Assembly: GCA_029532415.1 (NCBI GenBank)
Contig: JAQOTA010000044.1
Coordinates: forward strand, 649,119-713,118
Length of the DNA: 64,000 bases
Source of the DNA: Marasmius tenuissimus
Taxonomy: Eukaryota > Basidiomycota > Agaricomycetes > Agaricales > Marasmiaceae
Direction: 5' to 3'
Shown: in pieces, positions 43,934 through 54,962 of the stretch
Numbering within the stretch: position 1 is the stretch's first letter
Layout: every line of letters starts with the position of its first letter
Notes under the pieces: generated by a model
What the model was told of the DNA's origin: nothing
Databases searched by the model: none
What the model saw: only the letters and a program-made list of their open reading frames with translations
Made by a program: the position numbers and the translations under genes

Positions 43934-46900
43934 GTGTCCACCTTCGCCGTGACGAAGACACCCTCACCAGCTTCAATCTATGCTTCATCCTCGTATGACT
44001 CAATTCACTCATGTACAATATCCTCCGTTCGCGAAATAGACACTCTCTCACCTCACTTCCGCATACGAGTCACACTGAAAGGAAAGCATCGCCAGACTGA
44101 AACAACAGCCATGATCGATAGCGGGGCCACCGCATTATTTCTTGGAAAATCCTTTGTCGCAACCAATCACATCACCACCTTCCCTCTCCAACACCCGAGT
44201 CGAGTTCACAACATCGATGGAACGCTAAATCAGGCTGGAAGCATCACACACTACGCTCGTCTAGGTCTGGTAGTGGAGGACACCGAGACGTGGACGGACT
44301 TCTTGGTCACAGACCTAGGAGGAGAACATGTTATATTAGGACTACCCTGGCTTCGGAAGACCAATCCGCAGATCAACTGGAAAGGGGGACAGCTTTCAGT
44401 CCCAAAACGAGGAGTGGAGATAGAAGAAGTGGAGGACGAAGAGAAATGGGCAGGAACAGGTAATCCACCCCTCAGTGACGCTATTCTTGAATCTATCGAC
44501 AATCCCTTCGAAACCATCCATGCATCCATTATCGAAACGCCCCCGGTGGAGCCTGAAGATACAATGCCACTTTATCATATCATGGCCAACCGGGCTGCAC
44601 GCAGATCTTTAGTCAAAAAAAGAATCTTGGAGGACTGTCACAATGAGGTATGGGTTGCAGCAGGGTACACGTATTCTCAACAGATTGCCGAAGAAACCAA
44701 CAAGGAAAAGCCAAAACATTCATTCGAGGAAATGGTACCAGAATCATATCGGGAATACGCTAAAGTCTTTTCTGAGCAGGAATCTGAACGACTTCCAGCT
44801 CACAAGCCATGGGATCACGCTATCAAACTCACACCAGGATCACCACAGACCATGAAAACAAAGGTCTACCCTATACCACTCAATGAACAACAAGAACTGG
44901 ACAAGTTCCTGGAGGAGAACCAACGGAAAGGCTACATCCAACCCTCGAAATTGCCTCTTGTGTCACCTGTTTTCTTTGTGAAGAAGAAGGACGGAAAACT
45001 CAGATTCGTGCAGGACTATCGGAAACTTAACGAGTACACTATCAAAAACCGTTACCCACTTCCCCTGGTCACAGATATCGTCAATCGACTCCAAGGTGCA
45101 AAGTACTTCACAAAATTCGATGTACAATGGGGATACAACAACGTATGGATTAAGGAAGGAGATGAATGGAAGGCCGCCTTTGCAACCAATAGGGGACTTT
45201 TTGAACCAAGAGTGATGTTCTTTGGACTCACTAACTCACCTGCTACGTTCCAATCCCTCATGAATTCTATATTTGCCGATCTCATCGCCCTAGGAAAGGT
45301 CGCCGTGTACCTGGACAATATTCTCATCTTCACCAGCACACGAGAGGAGCATCAGATCCTAGTCAAGGAGGTCCTGTCACAACTCCAGAAACATGACCTC
45401 TACCTACGACCAGAGAAATGCCAATTCGAACAGGAAATCAAGTACCTGGGACTCCTGATCAGTGAAGGCCAAGTACACATGGACCCAGCTAAAGTCAAAG
45501 CTGTACGAGAATGGGCAACTCCTCAAAACCTGTGTGATGTCCGGGGCTTTTTGGGATTTGCCAACTTCTACCGATGTTTCATTAAGGATTTTGCGAAAAC
45601 AGCACGACCACTGAACGATCTCACACGGAAGCATTTCTCCTTTGACTGGGGAACCCAGCAACAAGCAGCCTTTGACGAACTTCAAACAGCCTTCACCACC
45701 GCTCCAATCCTAACTCTTTGGGACCCAGACTGGCCAACATGCATTGAAGTTGACACCTCTGGATTTGCTACAGGAGGAGTGCTATCCCAGAAATCAGAAG
45801 ACGGCTTATGGCACCCAGTTGCATTCCGATCAGCATCCTTGCAGCCAGTGGAGAGAAATTATGAGATATGGGACCGGGAAATGCTGGCCATCATCGACGC
45901 CCTGAAGGACTGGCGATACTTCCTGGAAGGACAGCCTCAGCCATTTGAGATCCTGACTGACCACTCGAATTTGGAGTTCTGGAAGAACGCTCAAAACCTA
46001 AGTTGCCGACAGGCTCGCTGGGCACTTTATCTGTCCCGTTTCCACTTCCAACTCGGGCATTGCCCTGGCAAAACCAACACACTAGCCGACCCCCTCTCTC
46101 GTATGACAGCACATCAGGTCTCAGATAACGAGGACAATCGCCAACAAGTGGTTCTCGGACCAGAACTTTTTGTACAAATTGCAGCCACAGCATTGGTCAA
46201 CCCACTCGAAAATCGGATCAGGGAAGCCTCTGTTAGAGAAGCGGAAGTATTGGAAGGACTCCGGCAGTTGAAGAAGAATGGGCCATCGCGATTGGTAAAC
46301 GGACTAGCTGAGTGGGAGGAGAACAATGGACTGGTATACCACAGAGGACGAGTATATGTACCCCCAGACGAGGAGCTGCGAAGGGAGGTAGTGCGACAGT
46401 GTCATGACGACCCGACTGCAAAACATCCTGGGCTCCATGGCATGCTGGATCTGGTGGACACCCACTTTTGGTGGCCAACCATGCGTTCGTTTGTGGAGAA
46501 ATACGTGGAAGGATGTGATTCCTGTGCACGCAAAAAGCTGCACCGACACCCCCATGCTGTTACGCAACCCCTCGAAGTACCGAATGGCCCATGGGAGGAA
46601 GTAGGAGTCAACCTGATCACTCAACTGCCAGATTCTCATGGCTACGACGCAATCCTAGTCTGCACTGATCTCTTCACGAAACAGGTTCACACCATCCCCT
46701 GCACCACTAACATCACAGCCGAAGGGATAGCGGACCTCTACTACCGAGAAATATTCCGACTTCACGGCTTACCCCTGCGTTTTGTATCAGATTGAGGCCC
46801 TCAGTTCAACGCCAAGCTCACCAGAGCACTGCTAAAACGACTAGGGATCAAGGGTAGCTTCACCTCAGGATATCACCCCCAGGCCAATGGACAGACAGAA

Positions 46901-47674
46901 AGAGCGAACCAAGAGGTGGAGAAGTACCTGAGGTTGTATATGAACTACCGGCAAGACGATTGGTCCAAACATCTTCCACTTGCAGAATTTGTACTCAACT
47001 CCCACATGCACTCAGCCCACCATTTATCCCCCTTCGAACTCCTATATGGGTACTTACCCCTTTTCAACATCCCAGTGGGGTGACGATCGGGAATTCCGGA
47101 AGTCGAAAACCGTATCAACATTCTGCGGGAAGTACGCCGGGACGCGGGAGCAGCTTTACACTTGACGAAGCGACACCAGAAGGAGGGATACGAGCGAGGA
47201 AAGAAGAAGGCACATCAGTTCAAGGTTGGGGACTTTGTTTGGCTGGATGGATCAGACTTCAACCTGAAACTGTCGAGCGAGAAATTGGGCGATCAGAGCC
47301 TGGGCCCCTTCGAGATAGTACAGGAAGTGGGAGGTTTAGACTACCGGTTGGATTTGCCAGAAGAGCTGGGACGACACCACACCATCTTCCACGTTGACAA
47401 ACTCTACCCCTACAAGGGCAATCTGATTAATGGTCTACTACCGGAACCCCCAGGGCCAATCGAGATTGAGGGCGAGGACGAACCAGAGTATGAGGTGGAC
47501 AAAATTCTTGACAGCCAGTACAGGTGGCACCGGTTGGAGTATAGAGTCAAGTGGAAAGGAGACCACCGAAGCACATGGGAACCAGCACCGAATCTAAAGA
47601 ACGCATCACGGAAGGTAAAAGAGTTCCACAGAAAACACCCGGCAGCAGCAGGACCAGCACCCCGAGACAACTAA
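43934..47674 (+). pseudogene. gypsy-B Pol: protease, RT, RNase H, integrase, chromodomain
   Basis: One frame of 1,246 codons broken only by TGA at 46793 and 47081. Protease [12 protein letters not shown] near 44115 is intact. RT spans about 44840-45500; its YxDD box reads YLDN because codon 45317-45319 is AAT. RNase H has [13 protein letters not shown] and [10 protein letters not shown]. Integrase has [13 protein letters not shown] and CDSCARKK. Its first catalytic aspartate position reads VNLITQLP, with AAC at 46610-46612 where VDL is usual. The stop at 46793 falls on the arginine of SDRGPQF. The second stop, PVG*RSGIP, also probably replaces arginine. The chromodomain (YEVDKILDSQ, YRVKWKGD, STWEPAPNL) lies near 47490-47610. 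All the listed defects are C-to-T or G-to-A at CpG. The family normally makes one polyprotein from this frame. Confidence 0.93.
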
Positions 47675-47715
47675 AGTGTAGTCATCGAGGACGATGAAGC
47701 GTAGAAGGGGGGTAA

Positions 47716-48200
47716 TGTCATGAAGACGCCACTTTTCCCTCCACCATTTGCTCACATGATTATCACATGTTCTTTCCTCACGGTCACTTACTATACATCT
47801 TTCTTTCTCACGATTTACTTCCTTAACCCACCATCGCGCAGCTTTAACCTACATCGCGCAGCCATTCCATTATCTCATATCAACTCATTCCTTATTCATC
47901 CTTGACTCATACTTACTCATACACGACTCATAGGTAGCCACTCCGACTCCAACTCTGACTGTAGGATAGGTATATAAGCTAGCTAGTCTTCACCTGGTCC
48001 CTCATCTTGACCTCTTGTTGTTGGGACCAGGTGAGTAGTACAGTCTCCTTCGCTTTCCTTCTCTACAATAGATCTAACTTGTTGTTGGGACCAGTTTCTG
48101 CCTTATCTCTGTCTGAGTCGAGCCCGCTGCTCCTCTCCAAGCCCGCTACTACTGCTTGCTGCCTCTGCCGTCTCTGCTAGACACTCAGCACTTCGTGACA
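47716..48200 (+). repeat. gypsy-B 3' LTR
   Basis: 485 bases, TGTCA...TGACA, preceded by the purine tract and followed by the GAAGG duplication at 48201-48205. Several positions keep CG where the 5' copy has TG or CA, and the reverse at others. Confidence 0.95.
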
Positions 48201-48205
48201 GAAGG

Positions 48206-49132
48206 TCATTGCCAATGAGGAACATAGGCATGCTGAGTTGGGAGAGGCGTCGATGAAGAGTGATGTTATCCTCTGTAGCCTGGAGATTGAGGAGTCCCAG
48301 TATGTGCCCATTCACTCCTAGGTGATGTTCTGAGCCAATTATCTATCTGCAGATGTACACTGAGGGCTGTGATGTCCCAAAAGAGTCAGAAAACTACACA
48401 GCAGTCTGAGAACCAAGCCAAAGCCAGGAAACTGCTCAATTCCATCTGTTCTCATCACCAAGTGCTTGTGAGCCACAACCCTGCCCTACAGGTGCTTATG
48501 GAAGATCTGCCCCCAGATGAACACACCTTGCCTTATGAGATGTGCCTGTTCCTTTCTGGCACCACTGCCAAGGAATCATGTGAAGTCACCTGCCTCAAAG
48601 ACCTGATTTGGATCAAAGATTAGCTTCATGAGGCCCAGTGCTACAATACTCTGGCCTGGCTCTGTGCTCAGCTGCAAGCACGTACCGTTGCATACAAGAA
48701 TGCCTCTTGCCTCATTCCATCACAGAAACTGTACACGTGAACTAGGATGCTCCAGAACTCAATTGAATGGAAGATTAACCTACTTGTTTTGGCATACCGG
48801 GATGCTAGAACAGCACTGCTATCTCTCTGGGGAGATGGGGAGTGGGCAAGGGTCTTCAAAGAGCTCAGAGATGAGGATGTTTGAGGAATTGGTGAGAGGG
48901 CAGTAAAAGAAGAAGAAATAGGAGAGAGGAAACACGCTGAGAACATAGCTGGGGTTACCCATGACAATTTTGACTCACTGCTTGAGAATAACATCCGGAC
49001 TGTGCAGTTTAATCCTGTTCTCACTCTTCCCATGAATTGTATGTTTTTGGCTGTTGATAGCAGGTTAATGGGCCCGCCTGACCAGATTCTTGCCTCAATA
49101 TATACCAAATGTCCATTGGCTCAGATAGGTTA
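48206..49132 (+). pseudogene. KDZ-family transposase, 3' part after gypsy-B
   Basis: The reading interrupted at 41,665 resumes with VIANEEHRHAELGE, then LCSLEIEESQ, TTQQSENQAKARKLLNSI, LPYEMCLFL and EVTCLKDLIWIKD. It goes on with LLVLAYRDARTALLSL and VFKELRDEDV, typical of the helical C-terminal part of KDZ proteins. In-frame breaks are TAG near 48621, TGA at 48738 (YT*TRML) and TGA at 48882 (DEDV*GIG); arginine is expected at the last two. In this part many residues that should be arginine read W, C or Q (for example AWLCAQLQA near 48,655), each one C-to-T or G-to-A from a CGN codon. The frame then runs to TAG at 49130. Confidence 0.7.
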
Positions 49133-50699
49133 GCCAAATTGCTTGCACCTCCCCACAGTCCATGGAATGTTGGGCTTGATGCGGCCTGATGACTGATAAG
49201 AGAGCCTAACAGGGTTCTACATCATTGAGGCCATGTGTATGTCTGTTTGAGCAGATGTATGAGGCTTTTCCACCATTGGGTTGATGAAGAGTAGGTTTGT
49301 CACCACTGTTTCCACACTGCCAAAAACATTTGGAACATGATCCACATGGTAAATCCATTATATTTATGTACTCTTCTGTCCCAATTTCTCTGGGGGACAG
49401 GAGAAATAGCGAGAACACTGATAGATAATAGGTTTCCCATGCCTTATTCATCAGCGTTGACTTGACTCATAGTTTGATTTATCACGCTCCATTGTTGTCC
49501 CAAGGTCTTGCATTCTCGGTGGGAGTCTGGAGAGAGGTAAGCAACATATTGGTCATGCTTTGGATATTTTCCTATGAGGGGGGCATCCATTTTACCAGAT
49601 CCTCTGGCCTACACATGTATTAGGCAAGGTGCCAAGTATCTGACCATAGTGCTTTATTGGCAGGTTTGACCAAGTTGGTTGTTACCACTGTTTCAATAAA
49701 TCTAGGAAAATAATACTGAAAGGATGAAACCTGACATGATGTGCTGGTATAGTTCCATTTTGAAGTTTCACACAGCTGAGGCCCAAAATAAATAAATAAC
49801 CTTGCCCGAGAAGTCTGAAGGCCTTTTCCGCATGCTTGTATCAAAAGAACTGGCCTTGTCAAAGGAGTTTTGGCCCCATTTGATATTTAATCCATGTTCA
49901 GGCCTTGTGAATATCTCTGAGGACATGCACATATTGTAGGACACTCACTCAGAGCTCACAAGCAAAAAGCGAGTATTGTTAAGTGTTCAATCCAAACTTC
50001 CGGCCTCTCATTACTTTCAAATTCTCTATCGTGTCTGCTCATTGACCCTTTATCACAACTTCTCTAATGGTTCAAACATGTTGAACCCTCTGGATGCAAG
50101 ACATGGAGCTAACCAATCACTCATCACCCACAGTGGAACATCTGAACGGCCAATCGGATTATTCACCATTGATCACAAGGCAAGAGAATGTAAGTCATGC
50201 CAGCAGTGGCATGCCAGTTACAACTGTTGTCATGGCCCGTTAGCAATGGTTCTTCAACCCCAAGAGCAAAACAGCAACACATCGTGTAGCGGAATTACAA
50301 GAATCACATTCGTGCAGGGCATTGCTATTCTAATTAGTATATGGTACTGGCAAGGCTCTATCTCAGTATTCTGATTCTTTCAGGCCGGCTACCAGGAGGT
50401 GTTCTGACGGTCAATTTACCAGCCCTTCATGGCTATTCTAATTCCCCACATGCCTGCATTGGCTTCAAATATAGGGTAAGTAGATGAATTATAATACCTC
50501 AAACAGCAGTTTTCTCCTAGCATACCTCCCATGCTCTATTTTAATTCCTCTGACTCTTGATGCCTTCAAAACAGACCAAGGTGTATTCTAATTCTTCAAT
50601 TCTCAATACATTCAGTCCTGCCGATGTAGAAGCTTCCTCGTTCATACCCAAACAGATTCTAAAACCTTTGCTGAATGGTGCTCCCCTTACCCATTCAAT
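49133..50699. other. no supported gene
   Basis: Frames at 49206-49451 and 49620-49862 (minus) and 49976-50374 (plus) lack motifs. The region is AT-rich and is probably old transposon or the flank of the KDZ element. I looked for a terminal repeat that would end the KDZ element and did not find one. Confidence 0.35.
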
Positions 50700-50701
50700 T
50701 A

Positions 50702-51223
50702 GGTAGTTTGCGTGACACGGGTAGCGTGCAAAAAGCATTGCGTCACACGAACCATTCGATATTTTTCATGATTTTGCGTTGCGTGAGACCAACTTGAAAC
50801 TCACTCAGTTCCTCTAATCCTGCAGCAATACTCTTGATTCAAATGCCCTCAAAGCAAAGTATTTTAGGCTCTCAGATCTCAGCCATCAAACATACAATGA
50901 TTTGTTGCTAGACCGACCAGGAGGGGCTGTAGACTGACAAGACTTTGACCTTGACGTCATCAGCCAGCATATCGTTTGTGCCGAGGTTGTGTTGAGTGGG
51001 CATCTATGGTGAAGTTAGCGAGAAAGAAAAGGATTTCGGTGTGGTACGAGCAATTTTATATCTCTCTGTGCTGTATACTGTTGGGTCATCATGATTTTCA
51101 ATGGAAGATGAACAAAAATTTTTTAGGTCGTGGTGGCCGCATGCAATGCAAAATCATGAAAAATATCGAACGGTTCGTGTGACGCAATGCTTTTCGCACG
51201 CTACCCATGTCACGCAAACTACC
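50702..51223. mobile_element. 522-bp MITE with TA target duplication
   Basis: Terminal inverted repeats of about 84 bases (50702-50786 and 51139-51223) begin GGTAGTTTGCGTGACA and are flanked on each side by TA, as for Tc1/mariner-type elements. The five arm mismatches I count are all CG against TG or CA. The central 350 bases have no coding frame, so it is non-autonomous; the source transposon is not in the window. Confidence 0.85.
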
Positions 51224-51296
51224 TATTGATTGTGGTAAAAGATTTTAATCTGCTTACATGACCACAATTAAATTCCCTATGTTCCTTGTTCCTTGT

Positions 51297-54024
51297 TGTA
51301 GCGCCTGCTATTAAAAAGCAGCTTCAGAGCCTTGTTTTTGTGCGAGTTTAGTATAAAACAGATAAGAAATGACTAGGTAATACGAGTACTAGAGCGAGTC
51401 CCGAGCAGCTAGTAAAAGGCTCAGTTCCTAGCATAAGGAGAGAATAGCGCCTAGGAGGCGTCTCTCCTTATCTCTGGAAACTGTAGGAGTCGTATAACTG
51501 ACGAAAGTATCACTTCGGAGGCACGACTAGGACCTGTAGTCATATCAAGGGAATATCTCCAGTGGCTCAGAGGCATCGTACTAAGGATTAGAATAATAGA
51601 ATCAGACTTGACGACAACCCGTACTAGTAGAGCTAGACAGAGGAAGTCACTGCGGAAGCATGGATGGTCGGGAAGCGAGACTAAGTCGAGCCTCAGAAGC
51701 TGGGTATAAGGACGAGGCCTTGCTTTGGAGGCATGATTGATTCAAGTATACTAGGTATACTACAGGTTAAGCTAGTCATCCATATTGGCTAGAGCTACCT
51801 CATCCCAACCGAAGTAATTATCTACGTCGGAATCTTCAGGATAATAAGAATCAATGAAGGTTTCATGATCTAGATAATCAGTATAGAATGGATCACATAA
51901 AATAGGATTATAGAAAGAAAAGGATCGAGAGAGCCAACGACCCATGACAGGGGAGTACTTGAAGAACGAGAGCTTGGTATAGTCAAGCTTCAGAGGTGCT
52001 GGGCACTCAGCACAACTGACGACGGCGTCGATCCAAGTGTTGACGGCTCCAGGAGTACGAGCGGTTTTGAAGTTGAGGAAACCAACTCGAGCAATGGACT
52101 CGGCGACCATGTTGATGACAGACCTGGCGTCGTGAGGAATGAAGTGGTCAAAGGTGTCCTCACAGAGATAGATTTCGTCCTGGATCATGTCGTAACGAAT
52201 CACGTAGCCCCAGTAGATGGATCTGTGGCGACTGAGGAAGAACTGCTGGAAGATGATTCCGAGGATAGCCTCTCGTTCTGCGTCGAGTGGAATGGGTAGG
52301 ATGATGCGGCGCTCCTTGATCTTATTAGAGTAGTCTTCTGGATACCACCAGAGCTTATACAACTCTGGGGAGGAAGTCAGAAGGTTGCCTCGGAATTTAG
52401 AAAATCAAAAGACTTACTATAGAGCAAGTTGCGGAAGTGGTCTTCAATATTGTGCAAGCATGCCATAGTACGCTCGGGGGAAAGTAAGCAAGGAATTGGG
52501 ACAACCTAGTATTTGCTTATACTGACCTCTGGACTTGCCACTGAAGTGGAAATTTTACTTTGGAAACTAGGAAATTAGCGCTTCGGAGGCGTGGATCCGA
52601 ACCAGGCACTGGGCGCTAAACAAGGATCGAGAAGTGATCAAAGGAGTTGCACCGTCGACGTACCTCCCTTGTACTCGTACATGGAGATATTGACGGTACT
52701 AAGGGCATAGTTGGTGCTGGTAGCAAAACGCAGTGCTCAACTGCACTGGAAGGCAAGGGACTAAGAAAGAAAGGAATGGTGTACCGAAGAATCGAGTAGG
52801 AGTTCTGGCTGAACCACTGAACTATTACCCGGTATCCAAGGTACCAAGATTGGATATAGTGGGGCGGCCATATGGATGGCAGGACGTCAGAATTATCCGA
52901 GCTACGGAAAGGACATCGACCTGGCTATGAACGGCTGGGTAACTCCATGAATACAGGCATCTAGTAGCACTTTGGAGGCAAGTACTTTGCTTCAGACGAA
53001 GGGAGTATATGCTTTGGAGGCAGACAGAACAGGATGACCTATGACGATTGAAGAGTCTAGAACCGGAGAATCAATGCTGCGGAGGCAGATAGGCAGAACG
53101 GAACCATCGATAGGAGAAACCCGGAAGAAAAGAATGTTAGAGAATGTTCAAGGCTGATGATACTTCCGAAGCAAATTATTGGTTTTGACTTTGGGGTTCA
53201 AAAGCGTAGATTAAACACAAAAACTCTCCAAGTATATTCCAAAGTAGGTAGTTTATGCCTCCGAGGCATGGTTTATTCGATATTTGTACAATTCAGTAGA
53301 ATTAGAGCCTCCTAGAGTATATAAGCAGTGGGGTTTTCATTAAGAATACCCAAGCAATCCGTATGATTAGTATTCAGAGGATACGAAGCTATTCCACTTG
53401 TTGGGTAGCTAGTTGACTCGGGAGCACTTCTGGAGAGACATTAGAACGGAATAGAACTTTGTTTGCCCAAACCTAGAAAATCCATTGAACACTTGCTTGA
53501 CCTTGACTTTGCATTGCTTGACCTTGACTTTGCATTGTTTGTCTGCGACGCCGACTTGACTGGCTGAGCTATTGTTGAACTTCCGAAGCTAATTGGGCTG
53601 AGGATATTGTTCACCGTTGACAGTTGGTCTTCGGATATTGACAGACTTGATTGGAGTCTTAATTGCCATTGTTTGATTTGATTGTCTTGTTGCCCCTCGC
53701 TGTACAAGTGGTTCTGAAGCTAGTCGAAGCCTAAGAATGCACTTCCGAAGCACCAAACAAACTCTACGCTCCCCAAAACAACCTATAAACCTCTCTTCCG
53801 AACCCCACTTTTGACCTCCGAACTGGTTTCAGAGGCGAAGCTACCTTAGTTGGATAGTTTCTTGAGTCAGATTTCCTTCAGCCTACTATTGCAGTCTGGC
53901 TGAGAGCGGAACCTACGATCAACGCCGATCCCTGATTCCCGCACCCTTCAGCTACACTCTTGAGTGTTGGGAGGATTTGACCTACGAGTTAGATTTTATT
54001 ATACACCGCGAGTGGCGCTTTACA
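51297..54024. repeat. unclassified element with scattered TGCTTCGGAGGCA motif
   Basis: The proposed ends are TGTAGCGCC at 51297 and, inverted, TGTAAAGCGCC ending at 54024; no target duplication was found, so the limits are weak. A near-palindromic 13-base word (TGCTTCGGAGGCA and variants) recurs at about 51513, 51651, 51721, 52581, 52969, 53011 and 53076. It appears in the reverse form at 53162, 53579 and 53739, with a fully palindromic version at 53257. Spacing is irregular. One open frame, 51772-52362, lies inside. I know no family with this layout. Confidence 0.4.
51772..52362 (-). CDS. 196-residue hypothetical protein in unclassified element
   Basis: Open minus-strand frame without premature stops. 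The composition is protein-like: rich in aromatic and acidic residues (YKLWWYPEDYSNK, EAILGIIFQQFFLSRHRS, YVIRYDMIQDEIYLCEDTFD), with a C-terminal acidic tail (DSYYPEDSDVDNYFGWDE). There is one CxxC (CAEC) but no recognisable domain. Upstream on the minus strand the frame could extend through a splice near 52,360-52,415 (TAGTAAGTC-like donor context). It lies within the region dense in the GGAGGC-type motif. Function unknown; it may be a remnant of the element's own protein. Confidence 0.4.
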   Translation of the reverse strand: MYKLWWYPEDYSNKIKERRIILPIPLDAEREAILGIIFQQFFLSRHRSIYWGYVIRYDMIQDEIYLCEDTFDHFIPHDARSVINMVAESIARVGFLNFKTARTPGAVNTWIDAVVSCAECPAPLKLDYTKLSFFKYSPVMGRWLSRSFSFYNPILCDPFYTDYLDHETFIDSYYPEDSDVDNYFGWDEVALANMDD

Positions 54025-54132
54025 TCGTTGCTTGCTGATATGACATATAAGATCAAGATAATTCAATATTGACTGCCTGTTGTTGCCAACAAAAACTATC
54101 TACCACGTGACTGATAGTTACACCATATCAGC

Positions 54133-54720
54133 TCACTCGAACACATTGTCATAATTGTCCAAGCCTACGTCCTCCTCAGGGTCAATCTCAACCTTGAATG
54201 TGGCAAGGGAAGGCAAGATCCCCAAATTGATATTGTTTTTGGCAAGGAATTGGAGTACCTCCTGTGCCCTGCTCCATATCTGTGTCCAGAACCTTGTCCA
54301 TCACAGGCCTTGCTTCATTTCTGTCTCCTCATGCTCTTTTGCATAGGTGGTCAGCCCTTCTGCTAGGTAGTCTGGTATGTCCACTCTTCTCCCTGCCTGC
54401 TTCTTCCACCATTCTGAGTGCTTGAAGCAAAACTGAATGGAACACCGCACCTCTTCAATCAGCCTAATCTCCTCATGCACGCGGTGTGTGTTTGCTTGGG
54501 CTTTGCACCATTTGACTCAAAGATCTAATTTCAAAATGATCAATAAAGCTCTGAAATGGTTCCGATGAAGATACTCATGGCTCTTAAGCTCCTCAAATGT
54601 GCTTGCCAAAGCATCTGCCCCTTCCACCAACTTGTGGGTGTACCAGATCCAAGGGAGGTGCTGTTTGCTTTGGCCAACACAGCAGCAAGAACAAGTTTTG
54701 ACTGTTGAACATTGAATCAA
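54133..54720 (-). pseudogene. C-terminal fragment of a transposon protein, two TGA breaks
   Basis: A single minus-strand frame from 54720 to 54133 interrupted only by TGA at 54517 (LKLDL*VKWCKAQ) and 54301 (KQGL*WTRFW). Readable parts are LVEGADALASTFEELKSHEY, HRVHEEIRLIEE, HSEWWKKQAGRRVDIPDYL, RAQEVLQFLAKNNINLG and EIDPEEDVGLDNYD. The helical, charged pattern resembles C-terminal parts of mushroom transposases of KDZ type, but I cannot assign it firmly. Both stops sit before V or W where arginine would suit the helix, consistent with CGA to TGA. The 5' end is lost near the inverted repeat at 54,917. Confidence 0.45.
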
Positions 54721-54916
54721 GCAATGCTACTGATGGGGAAGCGCTGAGGAAGTGCTCACATTGGACAGAATAATGATAATCACGAGGGACAAGTTCTGAA
54801 GGACATTGGAATTAGGCTTGAGCTGGACCATTAATGAAGACACGGGTGGGGTGAGTGACCTAGACTGGAGAACATTACTGAAGCAGAACTTTTTATTTGG
54901 ACCATTGATGAGCCCC

Positions 54917-54962
54917 AGGAAAAAGTCCGTCTGGGCCTGGCGAACGTCATCGCGTCTCATCT
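54917..54962 (+). repeat. inverted repeat copy 1
   Basis: About 45 bases (core CAGGAAAAAGTCCGTCTGGG) recur in reverse orientation at 56391-56437 with roughly 85% identity by eye, enclosing about 1.4 kb without a recognised gene. It could be a terminal inverted repeat of a non-autonomous element. No target duplication was found. Confidence 0.55.

Larger units (their letters stand above)
41671..48200 (+). mobile_element. gypsy-B: Ty3/gypsy chromovirus with both LTRs
   Basis: A 6,530-base insertion bounded by 485-base LTRs (41671-42155 and 47716-48200) with TGTCA...TGACA ends and a perfect GAAGG target duplication at 41666-41670 and 48201-48205. Order: 5' LTR, self-priming site, leader, Gag, Pol in a single frame, purine tract (AGAAGGGGGGTAA), 3' LTR. 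The LTRs differ at about 11 positions by eye, ten of them transitions and six at CpG. The element splits the KDZ transposase gene, so it is younger than that gene copy. Confidence 0.97.

Noticed and set aside
51513..53752. CRISPR-like array from repeated GGAGGC words
   Set aside because: The word is short, spacing is irregular, orientation changes, and the host is a eukaryote.
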